Origin: an uncultured Oscillospiraceae bacterium
GTDB lineage: Bacteria; Bacillota; Clostridia; Oscillospirales; Acutalibacteraceae
Assembly: GCA_959601025.1 (NCBI GenBank)
Contig: CAUGOD010000002.1
Location: 76,877-140,876, forward strand
Direction: 5' to 3'
Length of the DNA: 64,000 nt
The translations under genes and the position numbers were made by a program. Positions 29,240 through 37,531 of this stretch are shown here, piece after piece. The number at the start of each line of letters is the position of its first letter. Position 1 is the first letter of the stretch. A model generated the notes under the pieces. The model was not told where the DNA came from. It saw only the letters and a list, made by a program, of their open reading frames with translations, and made no database searches.

Positions 29240-30142
29240 TCACATCAACGCGGCGAGCAGCAGCATCTCCTGCGCCTTTTCGTAAACCGGATTGAGGTCG
29301 GAGGCTGGCAGGGGATTCACTCCTCGTCCCAGCTCAATGGTAAAGCCCGGCCGCCCGGTTTCCTGAATAAACCAGTCCTTGAAGCCCCCGTGGGAAGCCA
29401 GCCCCTCCGGGTCGGCGGCGGTATAGCCGGAGGAGGCGGCCATGACCTCCGCCATCATGCGGGATCGGGCAGGGGTGCGCTCGCCGTACCGCCAGTAGAT
29501 TTCCTCCCCCTGGGAATGAAGGGCGAGGACGTGGCGGAAGGGAACCCGGCGGCAGAGGCCGGTTAAGGCGCGGGTTTCCGGCTCGCTTTCCGGTTCCGGC
29601 CCGCCGTACTGCCGGGGAGCAGGGCCGTCGATGCCGCTTGCCCGTTCGATTTTTCGCAGCTCGGCCCAGCCCGCGTCGAAGTTGTGATTGAGGTCCACCC
29701 CGCGGGCATTGGCCTGCCAGCGTCCCGGTTCATTTCCGCCCAGCTCCCGTACCGCGCGGGCGCAGTGTCCGGCGGAGCCGGAGCCGTGGATGGCGATATC
29801 CACTCCATCCGGGTTCACCTGAGGGATAAAGATCAGGCTGCGGCCAGCCAACGCTTCATGGATATTTACATCCGCCACCGTCCTGTCCCGGACCAAAGCC
29901 TCACAGAGGTCCTCGCACAGGCGGAGGAGAACCAGAGACGTCAGCCATTCCTGCCCGTGAAAGGCGGCGGCGTACAGGATACGCTCCCGTCCGCTGCCGA
30001 GGATCATCCCCATGATTTCCCGCCCGAGGACGCTTTTTCCCACCGGGGCGGCCTCCAGAAAGGAGTAACGGCCCCGCAGGGCGGCGATCAAGCCCCGGAC
30101 GGCGCCGCTGTCGGCTGGCTGCGGGGTGACGAGAGGTTCCAT
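29240..30142 (-). CDS. M14-family zinc carboxypeptidase
   Basis: 300 residues. The zinc ligands are His and Glu in AAAFHGQEWLTS (about residue 62) and the later His in LALHSQGEEIYW; the catalytic glutamate is in TIELGRGVNPLP. FIPQVNPDGVD and GVDLNHNFDAGW are the substrate-binding Asn/Arg region. This is the type of gamma-D-glutamyl-L-diamino acid endopeptidases that cut peptidoglycan stem peptides in Firmicutes; no signal peptide is seen, so a role in muropeptide recycling is inferred. Its stop codon touches the stop codon of the convergent TIM-barrel gene, with no bases between. Confidence 0.85.
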   Translation of the reverse strand: MEPLVTPQPADSGAVRGLIAALRGRYSFLEAAPVGKSVLGREIMGMILGSGRERILYAAAFHGQEWLTSLVLLRLCEDLCEALVRDRTVADVNIHEALAGRSLIFIPQVNPDGVDIAIHGSGSAGHCARAVRELGGNEPGRWQANARGVDLNHNFDAGWAELRKIERASGIDGPAPRQYGGPEPESEPETRALTGLCRRVPFRHVLALHSQGEEIYWRYGERTPARSRMMAEVMAASSGYTAADPEGLASHGGFKDWFIQETGRPGFTIELGRGVNPLPASDLNPVYEKAQEMLLLAALM

Positions 30143-30268
30143 GGCATAATCATCCTTTCTTTTTTGCCGACCGGGAACGGCCGGAGTACAGCATTTCGGG
30201 CGTGTCCCGCCCGTTTCATCCGTAAAAGGCGCTATCTAAGCCATGTATATGAAGGAGACGAGCCGTTT

Positions 30269-30835
30269 ATGAACAACCCGACCGATTTGACCAGGCTGTC
30301 CGAAAAGACCCTGTCCCAGAGCCTCCGGTTTCAGGGCCGGATCATCAACCTGCGGGTGGATGAAGCGGAGCTGCCGAACGGGCAGACCGCCCTGCGGGAG
30401 GTGGTGGAGCATCCCGGCGGCGTGTGCATCGCCGCGCTGACCGATGAAGACGAGCTGCTTTTCGTGCGGCAGTTCCGGTATCCCTACGGCGAGGTGCTGG
30501 ACGAGCTGCCGGCCGGCAAGCTCGAACGGGGAGAGGATCCGCTGGAGGCGGGAAAGCGGGAGCTTCAGGAGGAAACCGGCGCGTCGGCGGAGCGGTACGT
30601 TTCCCTCGGCAGGCTGTATCCCTCCCCCGGCTACTGCGGAGAGATCATCCACCTGTATCTCGCCACCGGGCTCACCTTCGGCGAAATGAATCCGGACGAG
30701 GACGAGTTCCTGGAGGCGGAGCGGGTGCCGCTGGAGGAGGCGGTCCGGCGGGTGATGGCGAACGAGCTGGCCGACGCCAAGACCCAGACGGCGGTGCTTA
30801 AGGTGTACCTGATGAAGCAGCGGGGGGAAATCTAA
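30269..30835 (+). CDS. nudF: NUDIX ADP-ribose pyrophosphatase
   Basis: 188 residues. The Nudix box GX5EX7REUXEEXGU is present as GKLERGEDPLEAGKRELQEE followed by TGA; upstream VVEHPGGVCIAALTDEDELLFVRQFRYP and downstream LYPSPGYCGEIIHLYLATGL fit the ADP-ribose pyrophosphatase subfamily. It splits ADP-ribose to AMP and ribose 5-phosphate and clears NAD breakdown products. The start is ATG 30269 with AAGGAG about eleven bases upstream. Confidence 0.92.
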   Translation: MNNPTDLTRLSEKTLSQSLRFQGRIINLRVDEAELPNGQTALREVVEHPGGVCIAALTDEDELLFVRQFRYPYGEVLDELPAGKLERGEDPLEAGKRELQEETGASAERYVSLGRLYPSPGYCGEIIHLYLATGLTFGEMNPDEDEFLEAERVPLEEAVRRVMANELADAKTQTAVLKVYLMKQRGEI

Positions 30836-30861
30836 GCTTTTGTTGAAGGAAATAAATAACA

Positions 30862-30898
30862 AAAGCGCCCCGGCGGATGATTCCGCCGAGGCGCTTTG
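30862..30898. terminator. Bidirectional terminator between convergent genes
   Basis: Arms from about 30862 (AAAAGCGCC, then CGGCGGA) and to about 30897 (TCCGCCG, then GGCGCTTT) pair with a single C/A mismatch in the middle of the stem. It separates nudF from the frameshifted gene. Confidence 0.75.
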
Positions 30899-30907
30899 TT
30901 TCATTGG

Positions 30908-31523
30908 TTATCTTTCTGTATTTTCGCCGCGCAGCGTTTCCTCCCACACATCGGGGAAGGTATCACGGACGAAGGGGGTGAGGGGATTCTTCTCTTTTCC
31001 CGCTTCTGCCGCTTTTATTTCCTCTATATCCTCTATATCTTCCCACAGCCGCAACCGCCGGATTTCGTTCGCGACCATCCGGCGATTCCTTGCCCGTTCG
31101 GCTTCGGTGAGCCGCTCAAAACGGCGGATGAGCAGACGGCCTTCCCGCTCGTACCGCAGAATCCGTTCGTAAGCGTCCTCCACCTCATCCGCGCCCCGTA
31201 TCGACACTGGTTTCCGGGAGATGACCGCGTGACGGATGGTGGTGTTGGCGTCGGTTTCAAAATCCCCCTCGGCGGTGTAAATAACACCTTTTACGCCGCC
31301 GTAAAAAACGCAGGCCATTGGCAAAGGATTCGTTATAGACCGGCAGACCGTCCTCCCGGATTTCAAAGGTCATCCATTTAAAGGGAAATTTCCAAATATA
31401 AATCGAGGCCAGCGCCTTGTAGGAAGACAGGTATACGTAGGGATAATCCAGATTGGAGGCGGGATTGGCAAAAGGCTTCAGGACGCGCAGCCCGCAAACG
31501 GTTGTGCCGTGATAGGCGAGCAT
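30908..31523 (-). pseudogene. Frameshifted gene of an uncharacterised clostridial family (YHGTT start)
   Basis: Two overlapping frames on the minus strand together make one protein of about 200 residues. The N-terminal part starts MLAYHGTTVCGLRVLKP at ATG 31523 (AGAGGAG site) and runs to SFANGLRF; the C-terminal part, one frame over, continues YGGVKGVIYTAEGDFETD and ends NTER. The shift falls at a run of six A's on plus (31303-31308, six T's in the gene); removing one restores SFANGLRFYGGVKG. It may be a true mutation, a slippery site or a sequencing error. Function unknown; it lies at the tail of the ior/paaK operon. Confidence 0.7.
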
Positions 31524-31543
31524 AAGCAGCTCCTCTTTCCAAA

Positions 31544-32842
31544 TCACAGATGCCGGTTATCAATCACCCGTTTTGCCTTTCCTTCCGAGCGGGGAAGGGT
31601 GTTCGGCTCGAGCAGGCGGACGCGGGCGTGAACGTTCAGGGTGCTTTGCAGCGCGCCTTCGATTCGTTTTTCGGTGTTTTCGATATCCCGCACCGTATCC
31701 GAGAAAAGGGCGGCGTTCATTTCTACCTGCACCTCCATGGTGTCGAGGTTGTTCTTACGGTCGACAAGGATAAGATAGTTCGGGTCCATTCCCAGCTCCA
31801 GCAGTACGTGCTCCACCTGGGAAGGAAACACGTTCACACCGCGGATGATCAGCATATCGTCGCTCCGTCCGCGGGGCTTGCTCATGCGAACCACCGTCCG
31901 CCCGCAGGAGCAGACGCCGTAATGAAGGGCGCAGATGTCCCGAGTGCGATACCGGATCAGGGGAAGGGCCTCCTTGCCGATGCAGGTAAACACCAGCTCG
32001 CCGTATTCCCCGTCCGGCAAGGGACGCAGGGTGTCGGGGTCGATGACCTCGGGATAGAAATAGTCCTCACACACATGCAGGCCGTTCTGGCACTCGCAGT
32101 CATAGGCGACGCCCGGGCCGGCGATTTCGGACAGGCCGTAGATGTCATAGGCCTTGATGGCGAGCAGCCGCTCGATCTCCCGGCGCATATTATCGGTCCA
32201 CGGCTCCGCGCCGAACAGGCCGCCGCGCAGCTTCAGCGTGGCGGGGTCGATCCCCATGTCCCGTACGGTTTCGCCGATAAACATAGCATAGGAGGGAGTG
32301 CAGCACAGGAAGTCCGAGCCGAAATCCTGCAAAATCTGCACCTGCCGCTTGGTATTGCCGGAGGAAACCGGAATCGCGGTGGCGCCCAGCTTCTCCGCGC
32401 CGTAATGCAGGCCGAGACCGCCGGTAAACAGGCCGTAGCCGTAAGAGACGTGGACGAAATCCTCCGTCGTGCAGCCGGCCGCCGACAGCGCGCGAGCCGC
32501 GCCGGTCGCCCAGACGTCGACGTCGTGGGCGGTGTAGCCCACCACCGTCTGTTTTCCGGTGGTGCCGGAGGAGGCGTGGATGCGTACCAGCTCGCTGGGC
32601 GGCACGGCGAACAGGCCGTAGGGATAATTATCCCGCAAATCGTTTTTGATGGTAAAGGGCAGCTTCACGACGTCGTCAATGGAGTGGATGTCGCCCGGCT
32701 CCAATCCGGCGTCCTTCAGTTGCTTTTTATAAAATGGAACGTTTTCATAGGCGCTCTTCACCATTTTAATCAAGCGCGCCGACTGGACGGCGTGCAGGTA
32801 GTCCTGCGAAGCGCATTCAATTTCCGGCTGATAGATTGGCAT
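31544..32842 (-). CDS. paaK: Phenylacetate-CoA ligase-type AMP-forming enzyme (second copy)
   Basis: 432 residues. The adenylate motif HASSGTTGKQTVVGYT (about 90-105), YGLFTGGLGLHYG, ISGLSEIAGPG-like YDIYGLSEIAGPG, and the hinge RSDDMLIIRGVNVFPSQVE assign it to PaaK-like aryl-CoA ligases, which join an arylacetate and CoA with ATP. It follows iorB by 59 bases. With iorAB it probably handles the aryl-CoA/arylacetate step of aromatic amino acid fermentation. AAGGAGAG precedes ATG 32842. Confidence 0.88.
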   Translation of the reverse strand: MPIYQPEIECASQDYLHAVQSARLIKMVKSAYENVPFYKKQLKDAGLEPGDIHSIDDVVKLPFTIKNDLRDNYPYGLFAVPPSELVRIHASSGTTGKQTVVGYTAHDVDVWATGAARALSAAGCTTEDFVHVSYGYGLFTGGLGLHYGAEKLGATAIPVSSGNTKRQVQILQDFGSDFLCCTPSYAMFIGETVRDMGIDPATLKLRGGLFGAEPWTDNMRREIERLLAIKAYDIYGLSEIAGPGVAYDCECQNGLHVCEDYFYPEVIDPDTLRPLPDGEYGELVFTCIGKEALPLIRYRTRDICALHYGVCSCGRTVVRMSKPRGRSDDMLIIRGVNVFPSQVEHVLLELGMDPNYLILVDRKNNLDTMEVQVEMNAALFSDTVRDIENTEKRIEGALQSTLNVHARVRLLEPNTLPRSEGKAKRVIDNRHL

Positions 32843-32901
32843 GGGTTTCTCTCCTTTTTACTCCGCCGGACCGGCGGTTGGATAGAACGGGCGCGCCGCC
32901 G

Positions 32902-33501
32902 TTACCGGATCGCGGCGTAACCCAGTTCGAAAGCCTTTTCATTGACGGCGACGGTTTTTGGAGGAACGGTAGTGCGGATCACGTCCACCCACATCGTTTT
33001 ATCGAAGCCAAGATAATGGGCCGCCAGCCCAAGGAGCACAACGTTGGTCGCCTTGGCCGATCCGGCCGCCAGGGCAAGGGACAGCGCATCCACGTCCATT
33101 ACCTGAACGCCCATCTCGCGGATCGCCGGCAGAATCCCCTGCGGGTATTCCGCCGTCCCCATTACTACCGGCATCGGGTCGATGGCCTGGGAGCTGGTAA
33201 TCAAGACGCCGTCCGGCTTGAGATAGGGGAGCCAGCGCGCGGCCTCCAGCTGTTCGAAGGCGATGATGATGTCCGCCTCGCCCTTTTCCACCAGGGAGGA
33301 ATACACCTTGTCCCCGTACCGGACGTAGGTGACTACCGAGCCGCCGCGCTGGGACATGCCGTGCACCTCGCTGACCTTCACGTCAAAGCCTTTTTCCACA
33401 AAGGCCTTGCCCATCAGCTTGGAGGCGAGCAGCGTCCCCTGTCCGCCCACGCCGACGATCATGATATTTCTGACATTGGATTGGGCTTCCGTATTCGGCA
33501 T
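32902..33501 (-). CDS. iorB: Indolepyruvate ferredoxin oxidoreductase, beta subunit
   Basis: 199 residues from ATG 33501, preceded by AAGGAGGAAAA inside the iorA stop region. The gamma-type pyruvate oxidoreductase fold shows in IMIVGVGGQGTLLASKLMGKA, VKVSEVHGMSQRGGSVVTYVRYG and ADIIIAFEQLEAARWLPYL. IorB pairs with IorA to convert arylpyruvates plus CoA to aryl-acetyl-CoA, CO2 and reduced ferredoxin. The gap to iorA is two bases, so the two are translated together. Confidence 0.93.
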   Translation of the reverse strand: MPNTEAQSNVRNIMIVGVGGQGTLLASKLMGKAFVEKGFDVKVSEVHGMSQRGGSVVTYVRYGDKVYSSLVEKGEADIIIAFEQLEAARWLPYLKPDGVLITSSQAIDPMPVVMGTAEYPQGILPAIREMGVQVMDVDALSLALAAGSAKATNVVLLGLAAHYLGFDKTMWVDVIRTTVPPKTVAVNEKAFELGYAAIR

Positions 33502-33503
33502 GG

Positions 33504-35276
33504 TTATTTTCCTCCTTCGGTTCCGGCGGCCGGAAAGGATATTGCGCCAAACCGGCAGATTTTGGCGCAGATTTCGCAGCCCACGCACTGGTTGGGGTCG
33601 ATGACCGCGCGGCCGCGGCCGTTGTTGTCCGTTCCGTAGACGGAGAGAGCCGGGCAACCGGCCTTCAGGCAGCTTTTGCAGCCGGTGCATTTATCGGCGT
33701 CCACCGTCATAGCGGGGTTGTGCTTCACGTTTTTGAGCAGGGCGCAGGGGCGGCGGGAGATAATCAGGGAGGGTTCCTCCACGGCCAGCTCGGTTTCCAC
33801 CGCCGCACGTACCGCGTCGAGATCGAACGGATCCACCACCGTTACCCGGCGGATGCCAAGAGCGTGGGCAAGGGCCTCCAGATCCACCGCAACGGTGGGG
33901 TCGCCCCGCAGGGTCAGGCCGTTGGCGGGATTGTTCTGGTGTCCCGTCATGCCGGTGATGGAGTTGTCCAGCACGATGACCGTGGAAACGCCCTTGTTAT
34001 AGGCAATGTCCATCAGCCCAGTCACGCCGGAATGGCAGAAGGTAGAATCGCCGATAACGGCGACCGATTTCTTCGCCTGTTCCGGCCCGCGGGCGGTGTT
34101 GAAGCCGTGCAGGCCGCTGATGGAAGCGCCCATGCACACGCAGGCGTCGATGGAGGACAGAGGAGCCGCCGCGCCGAGGGTGTAGCAGCCGATGTCCCCG
34201 CTGACATACAGGTTATACTTTTTCAGGGCGTAGAACAGCCCGCGGTGGGGGCAGCCCGCGCAGAGCACGGGGGGACGGCCGGGAACCTCCCCGGGGAAGG
34301 AATGATAAGGCCGTTCCTCGCCGAGCAGGGCTTCCCGCACCACCGCCTGAGAGAATTCGCCGCAGGCGGGAAAAAGCAGCTTGCCGATCACCGGGATGCC
34401 ATGCTTGCGACAGTGGGTTTCGATGATGTCGTCCAGCTCCTCGATGACATACACCTGGCCAACGCGGCGGGCGAAGTCGATCAGAGACTGGATGGGCAGC
34501 GGATTGACCATGCCGAGCTTAAAATAGCTGGCCCGCTCGCCCAGCGCTTCCCGGGCGTAATTGTAAGCGGAGCCCGCGCAGACGATGCCGATGCGGGTGT
34601 CGTGGTATTCCGCCTGATTGATTCCGGAGCTTTCCGCCCAGGCGCGCAGCGCTTCGGTACGCTTTTCCACCACAACATGCCGTCCCTTGGCCATGGCCGG
34701 CATCATGACGTTTTTCATCACGTCCTTGCGGTAGGGCTTCAGCTCCCGCTCGTCCCGTTCCGCCGTTTCCACCAGGGAGCGGCAGTGGGAAACGCGGGTG
34801 GAAAGCCGCAGCAGGAACGGCGTGTCGAACTGCTCGGACAGCTCATAGGCGAGCTTGGTATAGGCAAGGCATTCCGCCGAATCGCAGGGCTCCAGCATGG
34901 GGGTTTTGGAGGCGATCGCGTGATGGCGGGAATCCTGCTCGTTTTGGGAGGAGTGCATTCCGGGGTCGTCCGCCACGGCGATGACCATTCCGCCGTTTAC
35001 GCCGATATAAGAGGCGGTGTAGAGCGGGTCGGCCGCGACGTTCAGGCCGACGTGCTTCATCGCGCAGAAGCTGCGCGCGCCGCCGGTGGCCGCGCCGAAC
35101 GCGACCTCCATCGCCACCTTCTCGTTGGGGGCCCACTCACAGTAAATTTCTTCGTATTTGCCGAGCGCCTCGGTGATCTCGGTGCTGGGGGTGCCGGGGT
35201 AGGAGGAGACGACGGTCGCGCCCGCCTCATACACGCCGCGGGCAACGGCTTCGTTGCCCAGCATCAGGGTTTTCAT
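33504..35276 (-). CDS. iorA: Indolepyruvate ferredoxin oxidoreductase, alpha subunit
   Basis: 590 residues. The N-terminal domain (VVSSYPGTPSTEITEAL...) and the TPP-binding half (GDIGCYTLGAAAPLSSIDACVCMGASI, then VIGDSTFCHSGVTGLMDI with the Mg-binding Asp and Asn) match IorA. At the end are two 4Fe-4S sites: CTGCKSCLKAGC and CVGCEICAKIC. It oxidises indole-, phenyl- and hydroxyphenylpyruvate from Trp, Phe and Tyr. The cluster paaK-iorA-iorB-paaK surrounds it on one strand. Confidence 0.95.
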   Translation of the reverse strand: MKTLMLGNEAVARGVYEAGATVVSSYPGTPSTEITEALGKYEEIYCEWAPNEKVAMEVAFGAATGGARSFCAMKHVGLNVAADPLYTASYIGVNGGMVIAVADDPGMHSSQNEQDSRHHAIASKTPMLEPCDSAECLAYTKLAYELSEQFDTPFLLRLSTRVSHCRSLVETAERDERELKPYRKDVMKNVMMPAMAKGRHVVVEKRTEALRAWAESSGINQAEYHDTRIGIVCAGSAYNYAREALGERASYFKLGMVNPLPIQSLIDFARRVGQVYVIEELDDIIETHCRKHGIPVIGKLLFPACGEFSQAVVREALLGEERPYHSFPGEVPGRPPVLCAGCPHRGLFYALKKYNLYVSGDIGCYTLGAAAPLSSIDACVCMGASISGLHGFNTARGPEQAKKSVAVIGDSTFCHSGVTGLMDIAYNKGVSTVIVLDNSITGMTGHQNNPANGLTLRGDPTVAVDLEALAHALGIRRVTVVDPFDLDAVRAAVETELAVEEPSLIISRRPCALLKNVKHNPAMTVDADKCTGCKSCLKAGCPALSVYGTDNNGRGRAVIDPNQCVGCEICAKICRFGAISFPAAGTEGGK

Positions 35277-35411
35277 GGGGATATCATCCTTCCTGCGCCG
35301 GCATGGCCGGCGCCTCGTCCGGTCTCGCCGGCGCCTGTAAATTTAAAACTTAGACAATTTGTCGGTAACGTAAGGGGAGAAGAGGGAGAGAAGGGAAAGG
35401 AGAGCCGGCGG

Positions 35412-36740
35412 TCAGGCGTTTTCGCGGCGCAGGTCGAGTACCCGCTGGGCCTTGCCGGTGTAGCGGTCGAGGGATTTCGGCTCCACCAGGCTGACCGCGA
35501 TCTCGATGCCCAGGATGGCCTTGATGCGGTCGTGGATGCGTTTCTGGAGCGCCTCCAGCTCGCTGTACCGTTCCAGCAGGGAACCGTCGATCAGCTCCAC
35601 CTTGACCTCCAGCGTGTCGGCAAAATTTTTCCGCCGAACTACTAGCTGATAATGGGGGCCGATTTCGGTAATGCCGATCAGCGCGCTTTCCACCTGAGAG
35701 GGGAAGACATTCACACCGCGGATTTTCAGCATGTCGTCGCTGCGCCCGATGATCTTGTGCATCCGGGCGGTGGTCCGCCCGCAGGCGCAGGGCTCATAGT
35801 CGATGCAGGTGATATCCTTGGTGCGGTACCGCAGCATCGGGATGCCCCGCTTGGTCAGCGCGGTCACCACCAGCTCGCCGGTTTTGCCCTTATCCAGCAC
35901 CTCAAGAGAGTTCGAGTCGATCACCTCGCAGAGAAAGTGGTCCTCGTTGATATGTAGCCCGCAGCGCTCGCGGCATTCGCCGGACATTCCGGGGCCGTTC
36001 AGCTCGGACATGCCGTAGTTGTCGGTGGCGAAGAAGCCGTTCCCCCAGCGCTGCTCGATCTGGGTCCGCATTTCGGGAGTGCAGCCCTCGCTGCCCAGCA
36101 GGCCGAGGATCAGCTTATACTGTTCCATCGGGAAGCGGTCGGCCATCTCCCGGGCGGCTTCCGCGAGATAGAGGGCGTAGGATGGGGTGGCAACCAGCGC
36201 GGTTGTGCCGAAATCCCGCATGAATTTAAGCTGTTTTTCGGTGTTGCCCGACGAGGTCGGAACCACGGTAGCGCCGATCCGTTCCAGCCCGTAATGCAGG
36301 CCGAGCGCGCCGGTGAACATCCCGTAGCCGAAGCAGATCTGGACAATGGTTTCTTCGTTCGCCCCCGCAGCGTAGACCAGCCGCGCCACCTGCTCGGCCC
36401 AGTTGTCCAGGTCTTCCCGAGTGTAGCCCACCACGGTGGGGTTGCCGGTGGTGCCGGAGGAGGCGTGGATGCGGACCATTTCCTTGAGCGGTACGCTGAA
36501 CATACCAAAAGGATAGGTGTCCCGCAGGTCGGCCTTGGTGGTATAGGGGATGTACTGGATATCCGAGAGCGCTTTGATCCTGTCCGCCGTCACCCCGACC
36601 TTTTCCAGCCGGTCGTGATAGAATTTCACATTGCGGTCACAGTAATCCACCAGCGCCTTCAGCCGTTCCAGCTGGAGCGACTCCAGCTCGCGGCGGCGCA
36701 TGCATTCCATTTCCGGATTCCAGATCGGATGCTTTGTCAT
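35412..36740 (-). CDS. paaK: Phenylacetate-CoA ligase-type AMP-forming enzyme (first copy)
   Basis: 442 residues with HASSGTTGNPTVVGYT, CFGYGMFTGALGLHYG, DNYGMSELNGPG and RSDDMLKIRGVNVFPSQVE. It is clearly homologous to but distinct from the copy downstream of iorB (the two share the motifs and differ over most of the sequence), so they probably differ in substrate or direction. It opens the operon; no close ribosome site but AAGAGG lies about 16 bases before the ATG. ATP formation from aryl-CoA by such ligases in fermenters is a hypothesis. Confidence 0.9.
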   Translation of the reverse strand: MTKHPIWNPEMECMRRRELESLQLERLKALVDYCDRNVKFYHDRLEKVGVTADRIKALSDIQYIPYTTKADLRDTYPFGMFSVPLKEMVRIHASSGTTGNPTVVGYTREDLDNWAEQVARLVYAAGANEETIVQICFGYGMFTGALGLHYGLERIGATVVPTSSGNTEKQLKFMRDFGTTALVATPSYALYLAEAAREMADRFPMEQYKLILGLLGSEGCTPEMRTQIEQRWGNGFFATDNYGMSELNGPGMSGECRERCGLHINEDHFLCEVIDSNSLEVLDKGKTGELVVTALTKRGIPMLRYRTKDITCIDYEPCACGRTTARMHKIIGRSDDMLKIRGVNVFPSQVESALIGITEIGPHYQLVVRRKNFADTLEVKVELIDGSLLERYSELEALQKRIHDRIKAILGIEIAVSLVEPKSLDRYTGKAQRVLDLRRENA

Positions 36741-36876
36741 AATATGTAAGCCTCTTTTCTCCGCGGGCGACCGTAGGGAAACGGAGACCGGCCGTCCGCG
36801 GGAAACCGGCTCCGGAAAGGATAAAAGCCGAAGAGATACGTCGCAGCGTTGGAAGGTCTGATGGGAAGAGGCCGTC

Positions 36877-37251
36877 TTATTGGGTTACCGCTTTCCGGAA
36901 GGTCAGAATATTGCCGTCGGGATCGCGAAACTGGAAAGACTTAGCTCCCCAGGGACGAACGACAGGACGGTTAATGAACGGAACCTTTTGCTTCAACAGC
37001 CGTTCGTACTCCGCATCTACATCGTCTACGGTAAAGTTCAAAGTCACGTTCCCCGTACCGTTGTATTCATGAAAATCAAACTCCATATCCTGTTCGGCGG
37101 CCTTCTTTGAGTATAAAGCAATGGATATGCCGCCGATTGTGAAAAGAGAATGCACGTCATTTTCTTCGATGGTGGTCATAAAAACATTCGAATAAAAGTG
37201 AATAAGCCGTTTGATATCGTCGGTCAATAGGGTAATACCCGTGAACTCCAT
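36877..37251 (-). CDS. VOC-superfamily (glyoxalase-like) protein
   Basis: 124 residues from the ATG at 37251, since GGAGGG lies just before it; in-frame ATGs upstream have no site. The fold shows as two beta-alpha-beta-beta-beta modules: ITLLTDDIKRLIHFYSNVF at the start and VTLNFTVDDVDAEYERLLKQ, then WGAKSFQFRDPDGNILTF at the end. The C-terminal glutamate usually used for metal binding is not obvious, so it may be a binding or resistance-type VOC protein. No partner gene is evident. Confidence 0.8.
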   Translation of the reverse strand: MEFTGITLLTDDIKRLIHFYSNVFMTTIEENDVHSLFTIGGISIALYSKKAAEQDMEFDFHEYNGTGNVTLNFTVDDVDAEYERLLKQKVPFINRPVVRPWGAKSFQFRDPDGNILTFRKAVTQ

Positions 37252-37444
37252 CTTTCCCTCCATCCCATCGCAGCCCTGAAGGACGGCGCGTTTATCGCGC
37301 ATATACGACAGTCCGCTTTAACGGTTTAAACGCTTTATAGTATTTTACTAGTTCCCCTGTCAAAAGTAAAGAGTATCCGTCAGTTTTCGCGGCATTATTT
37401 TCCCTTTTGGGCCGGGAATGGCTGGAAATGCGGATTTTCCCGGA

Positions 37445-37485
37445 CAAAAAAGCCCTCCGGAACCGGTTTGTCCGGTTCCGGAGGG
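37445..37485 (-). terminator. Terminator of the sodium:solute symporter gene
   Basis: Perfect 14-bp stem, arms 37453-37466 and 37472-37485, 5-base loop. Read on the minus strand it is followed by CTTTTTT. The symporter stop is 47 bases away. Confidence 0.85.
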
Positions 37486-37531
37486 AAAGCTGCAAAAAAC
37501 CACAAATACGATAAATACGATCGGAAGGCGA

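Noticed and set aside
30243..30272. Nine-codon leader peptide overlapping the nudF start (MYMKETSRL)
   Set aside because: It contains the nudF ribosome site and has none of its own; likely chance.
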